Positions 49,503-58,193 of a stretch of DNA of 64,000 bases are shown piece by piece. The stretch is from Litchfieldella anticariensis FP35 = DSM 16096. Its GTDB lineage: Bacteria > Pseudomonadota > Gammaproteobacteria > Pseudomonadales > Halomonadaceae. Under the pieces are notes generated by a model. It ran no database searches and was not told the DNA's origin. It saw nothing but the letters and a program-made list of their open reading frames with translations. The stretch covers positions 1,026,073 to 1,090,072 of the forward strand of contig NZ_KE332377.1 in assembly GCF_000409775.1 (NCBI RefSeq), written 5' to 3'. The stretch's first letter is position 1. The number at the start of each line of letters is the position of its first letter. Position numbers and translations under genes: made by a program.

Positions 49503-50423
49503 ATGGCGACTCGCCATTTCCTGACCCTGCTGGACCTTTCCCCGGACGAGCTGACCTATCTGATTCGTCGGGCCATCACCATCAAGAATGGCCTCAAGAC
49601 CCATGGCCCGACCTATACGCCATTCTCCAACCGCACCCTGGCGATGATCTTCGAAAAATCATCGACCCGCACCCGCGTCTCGTTCGAAACCGCCATGGCG
49701 CAATTTGGCGGCCATGCGCTGTTCCTGTCTCCCCGCGACACCCAACTCGGTCGTGGCGAACCGATCGGCGACACCGCGCGCGTGCTGTCGGAAATGGTCG
49801 ACGCCGTCATGATTCGTACTTTCTCTCACGCTGGCCTCGAGGAATTCGCCGCTGCCAGTTCGGTTCCGGTGATCAATGCGCTCACCGACGACTATCACCC
49901 CTGCCAACTGCTGGCCGATGTCATGACTTGGACCGAGTGCCGGGGCAGCGTACGTGGCAAGACAGCGGTATGGATCGGCGACGGCAACAACATGTGCCAC
50001 TCGTGGATCAACGCCGCCTACCAGTTCGACTTCAAGCTACGAATCTGCTGTCCGGAAGGTTACGACCCCGATCCTGCCATCGTCGCTGCTGCCGGCGATC
50101 GCATCAGTATCCTGCGCGACCCGCAGCAGGCAGCCCTCGATGCCGACCTGATAACCACTGACGTATGGGCCTCGATGGGGCAAGAGGAAGAGCAGGCCAA
50201 GCGGGAAGCCGACTTCGCCGGCTTCCAGGTCACCGAGGCGATGCTCGACAAGGCAGCCAAGGATGTGGTCTTCCTGCACTGCTTGCCGGCTCACCGTGGC
50301 GAAGAGATCAGCGAAACCCTGCTTGACGACCCTCGCGCCGTCGTCTGGCAGGAGGCCGGCAACCGTCTGCATGCTCAGAAGGCGCTGTTGGAGTTCCTGC
50401 TATTGGGACGTGTCGACAGCTGA
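49503..50423 (+). CDS. argF: Ornithine carbamoyltransferase
   Basis: 306 residues. The carbamoyl-phosphate motif is [25 protein letters not shown] and [14 protein letters not shown] (HCLP) are the ornithine-binding blocks. It makes citrulline for ArgG. The start at 49503 ([20 protein letters not shown]) matches anabolic enzymes and has GGAG before it. An upstream in-frame start at 49365 would add 46 residues unlike the family and is rejected. Confidence 0.96.
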   Translation: MATRHFLTLLDLSPDELTYLIRRAITIKNGLKTHGPTYTPFSNRTLAMIFEKSSTRTRVSFETAMAQFGGHALFLSPRDTQLGRGEPIGDTARVLSEMVDAVMIRTFSHAGLEEFAAASSVPVINALTDDYHPCQLLADVMTWTECRGSVRGKTAVWIGDGNNMCHSWINAAYQFDFKLRICCPEGYDPDPAIVAAAGDRISILRDPQQAALDADLITTDVWASMGQEEEQAKREADFAGFQVTEAMLDKAAKDVVFLHCLPAHRGEEISETLLDDPRAVVWQEAGNRLHAQKALLEFLLLGRVDS

Positions 50424-50436
50424 GCTTGTCGCCTCA

Positions 50437-52026
50437 TCAATATCCTGCGGCACCACCATCGCTGCGGGGATCGTGCGCCCCCTCGACAAGACCGTCGGGG
50501 TGATGCACGATCCCACCGGCGTGCCCCATGGTGTCGCTGAATGCCTCGTCCAGCACTTCCACGTCATGCCCAGCCTTGCGCAGTGCCTCGACCAGCGAAC
50601 CGGGGAAGCGCGACTCGAGCTTGAGGTTGGTGCTGGAGTCGCCCCAGGTGCGCCCCAGCAACCAGCGCGGTGCAGTGACCGCCTCCTGCAGTGGCATCCC
50701 GAAACGTGCATAGCGAGAAAATACCGCCGCCTGGGTTTGCGGCTGCCCTTCTCCCCCCATGGTGCCGTAAACCAACGTGCGTCCGTCACGGAACCGGGCC
50801 AGCGCGGGGTTGAGCGTATGGAAGGGCTTTCTTCCGGGGCCGAGCGCGCGCAAGGCTGCAGGATCGAGCGAAAAGCTGATCCCTCGGTTCTGCCACAACA
50901 CCCCGCTTTCCGGCAAAACCACCCCACTGCCGAATTCCCAGTAGATGCTCTGGATGAAACTGACCGCCCGCCCCTTGCTGTCGACGGCCCCCATCCAAAT
51001 GGTGTCTCCGGACGCGGACTCATGAGGCCAAGGACGTGCCTCTTGCATACTGATCGTTGCCGCTTGCTCGTCTAACACGGCATCCTCGAGCAGCATCTGC
51101 AGTTCGACCGACAGACGCTGCGGATCAGTGACATAACGATCGCGCAGCAGGAATGCACGCTTGGTGGATTCGATCAGCCCGTGCAGGTGCGCGAATCCAT
51201 TGGCCTCGCATACCCCGAGGCGCTCGAACAACCCGAGGATCAATAGCGACGCCAGCCCCTGGGTGGGAGCCGGCAGGTTGTAGAGCGTGGCATCCTTCAG
51301 CGCCAGCTTAAGCGGCGTCACGCGCTGGGCATGATAGTTCGTGAAGTCTTCGCAGCGTAGTGGGCTACCCAATGCTTCGAGATCAGTGGCCATGCTCTGC
51401 GCCAGATCGCCCCGATAGAAGTCTTCCAATCCAGCATGTGCCAATCGCTCCAAGGTATTGGCCAATCGCGGTTGACGCAGTCGCGCCCCCTCCTCTGGCA
51501 CCTCGCCACCTGACAAAAACGCCTCGGCAAACCCTGGGCTCTCGGCTAGCACAGCTTCATGCTTGGCGGTGAGCGCCTGTTGGCTACGTGATACCGCCAC
51601 CCCCTGGCGAGCATGGGCGACAGCATCGCTCAATAGACGTGACAAAGGCAGTTTGCCGCCCCAACTCTCCGATACCACTAACGCCTCACGCCAGCCATCG
51701 ACCGTACCGGCCATCGTCAAGGCGGCAAGGGGACCACGTTCGGGGATGCCATCGTATCCGGTGTAGTAGCCCGGATCGGCCAGACCGGCAGCCGCGCCAC
51801 AGGCGTCGATGGCTACCGGTGGTTTGCCGGGCTCGTGGATCAGCCAGAAGCCATCGCCACCAATGGCGTTCATGTGCGGATAAGCGACGGCGATCGTGGC
51901 AGCGGCTGCCACCATGGCCTCCACGGCATTACCGCCTTCCTTGAGCACATCACGGCCTGCCTCGGCAGCCAAGTGATGGGGGGCGACACACATGCCGCCA
52001 TAACTACGTCGTGTGTGGATCATCAC
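50437..52026 (-). CDS. Gamma-glutamyltransferase-family (Ntn) hydrolase
   Basis: 529 residues. N-terminal part: VAPHHLAAEAGRDVLKEGGN and NAIGGDGFWLIHEPG. The autocatalytic site is probably GDTIWMGAVDSKGRAVSFIQ, where Thr becomes the N-terminal nucleophile of the small subunit. No signal peptide, unlike periplasmic Ggt, so it probably works in the cytoplasm on an imported amide. Oxamate amidohydrolase-like (HpxW) members have this layout. Placement next to a TRAP transporter suggests a linked substrate. It converges on argF with a 13-nt gap. Confidence 0.8.
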   Translation of the reverse strand: MMIHTRRSYGGMCVAPHHLAAEAGRDVLKEGGNAVEAMVAAAATIAVAYPHMNAIGGDGFWLIHEPGKPPVAIDACGAAAGLADPGYYTGYDGIPERGPLAALTMAGTVDGWREALVVSESWGGKLPLSRLLSDAVAHARQGVAVSRSQQALTAKHEAVLAESPGFAEAFLSGGEVPEEGARLRQPRLANTLERLAHAGLEDFYRGDLAQSMATDLEALGSPLRCEDFTNYHAQRVTPLKLALKDATLYNLPAPTQGLASLLILGLFERLGVCEANGFAHLHGLIESTKRAFLLRDRYVTDPQRLSVELQMLLEDAVLDEQAATISMQEARPWPHESASGDTIWMGAVDSKGRAVSFIQSIYWEFGSGVVLPESGVLWQNRGISFSLDPAALRALGPGRKPFHTLNPALARFRDGRTLVYGTMGGEGQPQTQAAVFSRYARFGMPLQEAVTAPRWLLGRTWGDSSTNLKLESRFPGSLVEALRKAGHDVEVLDEAFSDTMGHAGGIVHHPDGLVEGAHDPRSDGGAAGY

Positions 52027-52055
52027 GCTCCCTTAGCGTTTCGTTCATGAGCAGC

Positions 52056-53381
52056 TCACCAGCCTATCGCCGAAGGTAACCAAGTGGCGATAGACGGAAA
52101 GGCGAATACCAAAGCGATCGATATCATGAGCAGCCCCACGAACGGCAAGGAGCCCAGATAGATGTGGGCAGTGGTCACTCCAGGCGGAGACACTCCCTTG
52201 AGAAAGAACAGTGCCCAACCGAACGGTGGGGTCAGGAACGACATCTGCAGGTTCATCGCCACCAGGATTGCCAGCCAGGCCATATCTGTGCCATAGCCAG
52301 TAAAGACCGGCAGGAACATCGGTAAGGCGATGTAGGAAATCTCGATCCACTCGAGAAAGAAGCCCAACACAAACAGCAGCAACATCAGGAACAGTAGAGC
52401 CCCCAGTTCGCCACCGGGCAATAATGCAAACATATCGTGCACCAAGGCCTCGCCACCCAGTCCACGAAACGCCAGGGCGAATGGCTGGGCACACAGAAGA
52501 ATGAAATAAACCATAGCGGTGATGGTCAGGGTGCCATGTAATGTCGCCTTGAGCATCGACCAATCAAGACGTCGGCTGAGCAACGCGATCAGCAGACTAC
52601 CAACAGCTCCCATAGAGGCCGCCTCGGTTGGTGCGGCCACTCCTCCGATGATTGAGCCCAAAACAGCGAACACCAACAGCAGCGGCGGCAGCACGGAGCG
52701 CTGAATGTCCCTGAGCAGTTCACGACGCGTGAACCGATCCCGTTCCTCTCGTGGGATTGCCGGCACCCAGTCGGGACGCCTCCACCCCAACAGCAAGATG
52801 AACAGCATATACACGCAGGCGATGGCCAGCCCTGGCATCACGGCACCTGCGAACAAGGTTCCTACCGATTCGCCAGTGATGTCCGAAAGCAGGATCAGTA
52901 CCAGGCTCGGCGGAATGATCTGCCCCAGCGTGCCCGATGAGCAGATCGTGCCGCTGGCAACTGTAGGGTGATAGCCACGACGCAGCAAGGTGGGCAAGGT
53001 CAGCATTCCGAGGGTGACCACGGTGGCCCCAACGATACCCGTCGATGCCCCCATGAGCACACCGACCAACAGAATAGCGATCCCCATGCCACCATTCAGG
53101 TTGCCCATGGCACGGCCGATGGTCTCGAGCATGTCTTCAGCCACTCGCGACTTCTCGAGCATCACACCCATGAACACGAACAGCGGGATCGCCATCATGG
53201 TGTAGTTAGTCACCACGCCATAGAGGCGTCCGGGTAACACGTTGAACAGCATCGGGCCGAAACCAAGAAGTCCTGCCGTGAAGCCCGACACCGCGAGAGA
53301 AATCGCCACTGGAATACCACCCAGCATCATTGCGAAGAACAACACGATCATGCCGATCGCCAACCACTCGTTCACGCTCAT
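52056..53381 (-). CDS. TRAP transporter large membrane subunit (DctM)
   Basis: 441 residues, about 12 helices of the DctM type (MIVLFFAMMLGGIPVAISLA; GASTGIVGATVVTLGMLTLP; SFLTPPFGWALFFLKGVSPP). It imports an organic acid with Na+. Its start overlaps the end of the DctQ gene by 4 nt. It is the third gene of dctP-dctQ-dctM, with the Ggt-like gene 29 nt beyond. Confidence 0.93.
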   Translation of the reverse strand: MSVNEWLAIGMIVLFFAMMLGGIPVAISLAVSGFTAGLLGFGPMLFNVLPGRLYGVVTNYTMMAIPLFVFMGVMLEKSRVAEDMLETIGRAMGNLNGGMGIAILLVGVLMGASTGIVGATVVTLGMLTLPTLLRRGYHPTVASGTICSSGTLGQIIPPSLVLILLSDITGESVGTLFAGAVMPGLAIACVYMLFILLLGWRRPDWVPAIPREERDRFTRRELLRDIQRSVLPPLLLVFAVLGSIIGGVAAPTEAASMGAVGSLLIALLSRRLDWSMLKATLHGTLTITAMVYFILLCAQPFALAFRGLGGEALVHDMFALLPGGELGALLFLMLLLFVLGFFLEWIEISYIALPMFLPVFTGYGTDMAWLAILVAMNLQMSFLTPPFGWALFFLKGVSPPGVTTAHIYLGSLPFVGLLMISIALVFAFPSIATWLPSAIGW

Positions 53382-53893
53382 GCCAGTTCCTCTTTACCAC
53401 CTTTCAGTAGCCAGGCCTTCAGTCCTCGTAAGGTATCGGCCACTCCTTGCAGGGCCAGTAGCGCAAAGCCCAGTGGCAGGAATGCCTTGAGTAGATATCG
53501 ATGTGAAAGACCGCCCGGATCGGGCGACCCTTCGCCGAAGGCATACGACTGAATCACATAGGCCCAGGCCAGCCAGGCAATGTACAAGCCGATGGCCACT
53601 GTCAGCATGCCGCTGAGCACATCAATAAATGCCTTGGTCTGCAGCGAGAAACGTTCGTACAGCACGTCGACTCGTACGTCGGCGCGATGCTTCAAGGCGT
53701 AGGAGATACCGATGAGAGCAATCGGCGAGATCAGGTGCCACTCCAGTTCCTGGAGTGACACGGGACTCACGGAAAAGAAGTAACGAAGCAAGACATTGGC
53801 AGCGACAAGCAACACCACAGCGAACAGACTTGCCTTGGCCAGCCAACCGAGCCATTCGATACACCGCTCCATCCGTTCGATCAGGATCAGCAT
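53378..53893 (-). CDS. TRAP transporter small membrane subunit (DctQ)
   Basis: 171 residues with four helices (LFAVVLLVAANVLLRYFFSV; QELEWHLISPIALIGISYAL; DVLSGMLTVAIGLYIAWLAW). The block SVSPVSLQELEWHLI is typical of DctQ. The start at 53893 (MLILIERMERC) lies 2 nt after the binding-protein stop; an in-frame start at 53941 lies within the upstream gene. Confidence 0.9.
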   Translation of the reverse strand: MLILIERMERCIEWLGWLAKASLFAVVLLVAANVLLRYFFSVSPVSLQELEWHLISPIALIGISYALKHRADVRVDVLYERFSLQTKAFIDVLSGMLTVAIGLYIAWLAWAYVIQSYAFGEGSPDPGGLSHRYLLKAFLPLGFALLALQGVADTLRGLKAWLLKGGKEELA

Positions 53894-53895
53894 GG

Positions 53896-54993
53896 CTAGG
53901 CTCGCAGGTTGAGGAAGGTCTTTTCGCTGACACCCGCCCAAGACGCGTGCTTGTCGCGGAAGGCCATGAAAGCATCATGCACCTTGCGCGTCTCGGCATC
54001 TTCACTGGCCATAGCCTCGAGCACTTCCGCGGTTACCATCTCGAGCCGTTCAACCACCTCAGTTGGCAACGGCTGAGCGATGACGCCTTCATTCTCGACC
54101 AGATCCGCAAGTGCCTCGGCATTGACCGATTCGCACCACGCCTGGCTTTCCAGATTGCAGGCCATAGCGGCCGTACGAACGATGGACTGCAAATCGGCCG
54201 GCAGACTCTCCCACACCGCCTTGTTGATCAGCAATTCGGTGACATTCGTCGGCTCGTGCCAGCCAGTGGTGTAATAGTGCTTGGCCGCCTTGTGCAGCCC
54301 CATACGGCGATCCTGGTAGGGGCCAACGAATTCTGCTGCGTCGATTACGCCACGTTCCAGTGCCGGGAAGATCTCGCCGCCGGGCAACAGGCGAACGGCT
54401 ACTCCTAATTCGTTGTAGACTTTGCCGGCCAGCCCAGGGATACGCATCTTCAGCCCGTTCAAATCACCTATGCCCTCGATGGGCTGACGGAACCAGCCGG
54501 TCATCTGCACGCCAGTGTTGCCCATGGGCATCGCCACCAGCCCACGCGAGGCATAGAGTTCGTCCCACAGTTGCTGGCCGCCGCCGTGATAGATCCAGGC
54601 ATTCATACCTTGAGTATTCATGCCAAACGGAACAGTGGTGAAATACTGAGCGGCGGGAATTTGGCCAGCCCAGAAATAGGCATTTCCTGCATTCATCTCG
54701 ATCATGCCGCTGGACACAGCGTTGAACCCCTCGAGAGCAGGGATCAATTCGCCTGCAGCGAAATGGTGGATCTTCAGGCGACCATCCGAGAGGGCCTCGA
54801 CCTTGCGGCAAAAATCGGTCGGACTACCAGGACCTTCCACATAGAAAGGCGCCCCGGGTCCATAGGCGTTGGTCATGCGCCATTCGAAGGTCTGGGTGGA
54901 TTGGGCACGCGCGACATGAGGTGCTCCCATGATCAGGCCGGCGGTGGAGGAAACGGCGGCAGTGCTAAGGAACTTGCGACGGGACAGCGACAT
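53896..54993 (-). CDS. TRAP transporter solute-binding protein (DctP)
   Basis: 365 residues. Twin-arginine signal SLSRRKFLSTAAVSSTAGLI, cleavage near ARAQS, for folded export. The binding domain has the DctP signature region GLKMRIPGLAGKVYNELGV, whose Arg usually binds a carboxylate, and PGGEIFPALERGVIDAAEFV. The ligand is probably a mono- or dicarboxylate or keto acid, not deducible further. A GGGG-type site precedes the ATG. The promoter region (54994-55190) is AT-rich. Confidence 0.92.
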   Translation of the reverse strand: MSLSRRKFLSTAAVSSTAGLIMGAPHVARAQSTQTFEWRMTNAYGPGAPFYVEGPGSPTDFCRKVEALSDGRLKIHHFAAGELIPALEGFNAVSSGMIEMNAGNAYFWAGQIPAAQYFTTVPFGMNTQGMNAWIYHGGGQQLWDELYASRGLVAMPMGNTGVQMTGWFRQPIEGIGDLNGLKMRIPGLAGKVYNELGVAVRLLPGGEIFPALERGVIDAAEFVGPYQDRRMGLHKAAKHYYTTGWHEPTNVTELLINKAVWESLPADLQSIVRTAAMACNLESQAWCESVNAEALADLVENEGVIAQPLPTEVVERLEMVTAEVLEAMASEDAETRKVHDAFMAFRDKHASWAGVSEKTFLNLRA

Positions 54994-55190
54994 GATTCAG
55001 TACCCCTTGCATGGTCATGGAGAAACGAACTGTTACCTGACAATGCAATGGACATGCCACAAAAATCGATTTTTTATATATTAGTATGATTTAGCAGTTT
55101 ATATCGTCAGTTTCCACTCACATCGATCCTTCATTACGCACCACAGTGACGCCACCAAGTCTTGCCATGCCATACGAGAGTGCAGAGCTT

Positions 55191-55850
55191 TCAGGAACGG
55201 CAACTGCCAAGTGCCACTTGGTGGGAAAGCATGATGTGATTCTCCAGCAGCAAGCTGGCTGCCTTGATGTCGCGCTTCAATGCAAGCTCGACAAGTTCGT
55301 CATGCTGGGCGTCGAGAACTTCACGGATAGAGGAATTCTCTGGCGCCAGGCGCCGGTAGCGGTCGAACTGATCATGTAACTGTTCGATGAATCGGAGCAA
55401 CCATGCAGATCCACAGGACGCCACCAAGGTTTGATGAAAGCGGCCATGGGTATGCTCCCAATGTTCGACATCTTCACCGTTGGCTCGCCTGAGGCGATGC
55501 GCAGCTGCCAAGAGTTCGGATTCCCATTCGGCATCGCCATAGCGAATCGCCTGCTCGAGTGCCATGCATTCCAACTTGCGACGCATCTGGGCAATATCAT
55601 CCAGTTCGCTTCGATCAAGGCGGGGAATACGAAAGCCGCGCTGGTTCTCTTGGGTCAGAAGTCCATAGGCCGCCAGCTTGTTGAGTGCTTCACGCAGCGG
55701 GCTGAGTCCTACGCAATAACGTTCTTTCAGCGCATTGATGGCGATCTTCTCACCCGCCTGGAAGCACCCATTGACGATATCGCGACGCAAGATCTCATAG
55801 ATTCGGCTGGCATGAGTTGCATTACCGACCCGCAGTGCTGTCTTGTTCAT
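55191..55850 (-). CDS. GntR family regulator, FCD subfamily
   Basis: 219 residues: N-terminal winged helix (RIYEILRRDIVNGCFQAGEK; GLSPLREALNKLAAYGLLTQ) and C-terminal FCD ligand domain (LDDIAQMRRKLECMALEQAI; HGRFHQTLVASCGS; HDELVELALKRDIKAASLLL, with metal-site His residues). The ATG at 55850 follows AAGGAGTTGTTC. It sits upstream of the TRAP/Ggt operon and probably represses it until its ligand is present. Confidence 0.9.
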   Translation of the reverse strand: MNKTALRVGNATHASRIYEILRRDIVNGCFQAGEKIAINALKERYCVGLSPLREALNKLAAYGLLTQENQRGFRIPRLDRSELDDIAQMRRKLECMALEQAIRYGDAEWESELLAAAHRLRRANGEDVEHWEHTHGRFHQTLVASCGSAWLLRFIEQLHDQFDRYRRLAPENSSIREVLDAQHDELVELALKRDIKAASLLLENHIMLSHQVALGSCRS

Positions 55851-56002
55851 GAACAACTCCTTATGAGCTCAGCTTTCATCCCTGCGATGAGCCGAGCTTG
55901 ACCTGATACTTCAAGCAACCTTATTTTATGATAATCGATTTTCTTTCCAGATTGCGATATTGGTAGCAATGATCGCAGATTGCTTCAGACAGGGAGTCCA
56001 CC

Positions 56003-56581
56003 ATGCCAAGCCCCCTCACCCGCCCCATGCGCCTGCCACTGTTCTGGGCCTTCCTGCGCATCGGGCTATTGGGTTTCGGAGGTGGCCCATCGATGATTCC
56101 GCTCATTCAGCAAGAAGTCGTCAAGCGCCATGCCTGGATGGATGAGGAAACGTTCGGTGATGTCCTGGCCATCGCCAATACCCTACCCGGTCCCATTGCC
56201 ACCAAGATGCCGGGATACATTGGTTACCGGGTTGCCGGGATAAGTGGATGCCTCATCGCCGTGGCCGCTGTGATCATACCGATGATCCTGGCCATGATTG
56301 CGCTTCTCGGCGTGTTCAGCCGTTACCGTGAAATGGCCTGGATCCAAGGCATGAGCCATGGCGTGATACCGGTTGTGATCGTCATGATGGTGCAGTTGAC
56401 GCTGGATTTCTGGAACAAGTCGCGGGTAGCACTGGGCTGGTGGATCAGCCTCACCATGGCGGCAGTCTCGGGAGGCTTGATCTATTGGCTCGGTGTACAC
56501 CCAGGTTGGGTCGTCGGCAGCCTGTTGCTTGGCGCAATGCTTCTACCACTGGGAGCTCGCCGCAAGGAGGCACCCCGGTGA
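56003..56581 (+). CDS. chrA: Short ChrA-type transporter, first half (CHR domain)
   Basis: 192 residues with one CHR domain: GLLGFGGGPSMIPLIQQEVV, DVLAIANTLPGPIATKMPGY and helices following. Split, short-chain CHR proteins work as pairs of opposite topology, exporting chromate or related oxyanions. The start is set at 56003. Its stop overlaps the next gene's GTG by 3 nt. It is divergent from the GntR gene. Confidence 0.85.
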   Translation: MPSPLTRPMRLPLFWAFLRIGLLGFGGGPSMIPLIQQEVVKRHAWMDEETFGDVLAIANTLPGPIATKMPGYIGYRVAGISGCLIAVAAVIIPMILAMIALLGVFSRYREMAWIQGMSHGVIPVVIVMMVQLTLDFWNKSRVALGWWISLTMAAVSGGLIYWLGVHPGWVVGSLLLGAMLLPLGARRKEAPR

Positions 56582-57114
56582 TCTACTGGCAGCTGTTCCT
56601 GGCCTTCCTCATCCCCAACATCATCGGCTATGGCGGGGGGCCGGCCATCATCCCCTTAATCGAAGCGGAAGTGGTCGGGCGCCATGGCTGGATGACGGCA
56701 CAGAGCTTTGCGGAAACCCTGGCACTCGGCAATGCCTTGCCAAGCCCCATCGCCACCAAGATGGCAGGTTATATCGGTTTCGAGGTGGCGGGTTGGGGTG
56801 GTGCCGTCGTCGCGGTACTCGCCACAGTCGTTCCTTCCCTGCTACTTATGCTTGGCGCCCTGGGTGTCTTGTATCGTCATCGTGAATCGCCCCGTGTCAA
56901 ACGCATGAGTCAGTGGGTACGCCCGGTGATCGCGATGATGATGGCTTGGCTTGCCTTGAGCTTTCTGGAGACTGGTGTCGAGAGTGCCGGACTATGGCAC
57001 ACCTTGGGAATCGCGTCCGTAGCCGCCGTGGCCTTGTTGCGATTTCGCGTGCATCCCGCACTGGTGGTTGCTGGAGGACTGCTATATGGCGCCCTCTTCC
57101 TCGGCGGAAGTTGA
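56578..57114 (+). CDS. chrA: Short ChrA-type transporter, second half (CHR domain)
   Basis: 178 residues. CHR domain with NIIGYGGGPAIIPLIEAEVV and ETLALGNALPSPIATKMAGY, parallel to its partner. The start is GTG at 56578 preceded by AAGGAGGCACCCC, overlapping the first gene's stop (GTGA), so synthesis is coupled. Probable chromate efflux partner; substrate not proven. Confidence 0.85.
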   Translation: MIYWQLFLAFLIPNIIGYGGGPAIIPLIEAEVVGRHGWMTAQSFAETLALGNALPSPIATKMAGYIGFEVAGWGGAVVAVLATVVPSLLLMLGALGVLYRHRESPRVKRMSQWVRPVIAMMMAWLALSFLETGVESAGLWHTLGIASVAAVALLRFRVHPALVVAGGLLYGALFLGGS

Positions 57115-57157
57115 AACCATTAGTCGCGCAAGGTTTGACTTTTTGTTACCAATGCAA

Positions 57158-57191
57158 GAAAAAGCCGCTTGGCGGGTTACGCCAAGCGGCT
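57158..57191 (-). terminator. Terminator of tRNA-Ala (and chrA pair)
   Basis: AGCCGCTTGGC and GCCAAGCGGCT form a perfect 11-bp stem with a 7-nt loop. On the minus strand TTTTTC follows directly, fitting the tRNA gene; read on the plus strand, it lies 49 nt after the chrA stop. Confidence 0.85.
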
Positions 57192-57208
57192 AATTCATCT
57201 AAACTTTT

Positions 57209-57284
57209 TGGTGGAGCCTAGCGGGATCGAACCGCTGACCTCAACACTGCCAGTGTTGCGCTCTCCCAGCTGAGCTAAGGCCCC
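57209..57284 (-). tRNA. tRNA-Ala (GGC)
   Basis: A 76-nt minus-strand cloverleaf: acceptor GGGGCCT pairs with AGGCTCC, followed by encoded ACCA; the anticodon loop CTGGCAG gives GGC; T arm GGTTCGATC. It lies alone and opposes the chrA genes. Confidence 0.97.
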
Positions 57285-57533
57285 ACGAGCGTGCTGCACC
57301 ATTTTATATACAGTACGCAACACGCTACTAAATGACTCCTAGGTTTGGGCTGCCCAGAAGCCGATGCGCACTGTACGCAACGACTTCCTGCTAGTCAAGT
57401 ATTTGCATTACAACGCCAACATAGGAAAATGCAGCTGACAACCAACGCTGGATTAGAGAGACTAATCAAAGCTAAGCTTATCGCATTAGATTAACCATAC
57501 CTAATGTGAGTATAACTCTAATCGGGAGCACCC

Positions 57534-58187
57534 TTGATCAAGGTCCTTGTCGCAGATGACCATCACTTGGTACGCACCAGTATCGCCCGTATGCTGGATG
57601 CCGAAGAAGGCTTCGCAGTAGTCGGCGAGGCTGCCGATGGAGAAGAAGCCATTGCCTTGGCTCGCAGGCATCGCCCGGATATCGTGCTGATGGACATTCG
57701 CATGCCTGGTGTCAGCGGACTCGAGGCGACCCGTAAGATCACCAAGGGTATGTCCGATATCAAGGTCGTGGTGTTAACGGCATTCCTCGAGGAAAACTTT
57801 GCCGAACGCTTACTCAATGCCGGTGCCAGCGGCTTCATCAGCAAGGGCACCGAACTTGGTGATATGGTGGCCGCTCTGCGAGCCGTTTTCTCCGGACAGC
57901 GTTATATCAGTCCGGAAATCGCCCAACGGGTGGTTCTGGCCAAGGTGGATGCCCAGGACAACCCCTTCGACACTCTTTCGCATCGGGAGCTGCAAGTGGC
58001 GATGATGATCGTCAACTGCCAAACGGTTAGCGACATCTCTGACCGCCTGTTTCTGAGCCCAAAGACCGTCAATACTTATCGCTACCGTATTTTTGAAAAG
58101 CTCGGCGTACATTCTGACGTCGAATTGACCCATTTGGGACTGCGCCATGGATTGGTAGACGGCTATCGACGCGAGGAAGAAGCCTGA
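57534..58187 (+). CDS. uvrY: Response regulator UvrY/GacA
   Basis: 217 residues: receiver (VLVADDHHLVRTSIARMLDA, phosphorylated Asp in VLMDIRMPG near 54) and LuxR-type HTH (LSHRELQVAMMIVNCQTVSD; LSPKTVNTYRYRIFEKLGVH). The initiation codon is TTG at 57534 behind GGGAGCACCC; no ATG fits. It is the partner of BarA/GacS and drives small RNAs that antagonise CsrA. uvrC starts 6 nt later, the classic uvrY-uvrC pair. The gap 57285-57533 has a TATAACTC -10-like element at about 57511. Confidence 0.95.
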   Translation: MIKVLVADDHHLVRTSIARMLDAEEGFAVVGEAADGEEAIALARRHRPDIVLMDIRMPGVSGLEATRKITKGMSDIKVVVLTAFLEENFAERLLNAGASGFISKGTELGDMVAALRAVFSGQRYISPEIAQRVVLAKVDAQDNPFDTLSHRELQVAMMIVNCQTVSDISDRLFLSPKTVNTYRYRIFEKLGVHSDVELTHLGLRHGLVDGYRREEEA

Positions 58188-58193
58188 TCAACC

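Noticed and set aside
57340-57360. Second copy of the CTAG-flanked element (CCTAGGTTTGGG)
   Set aside because: Only about ten bases match the element's end; no body or opposite end is present.
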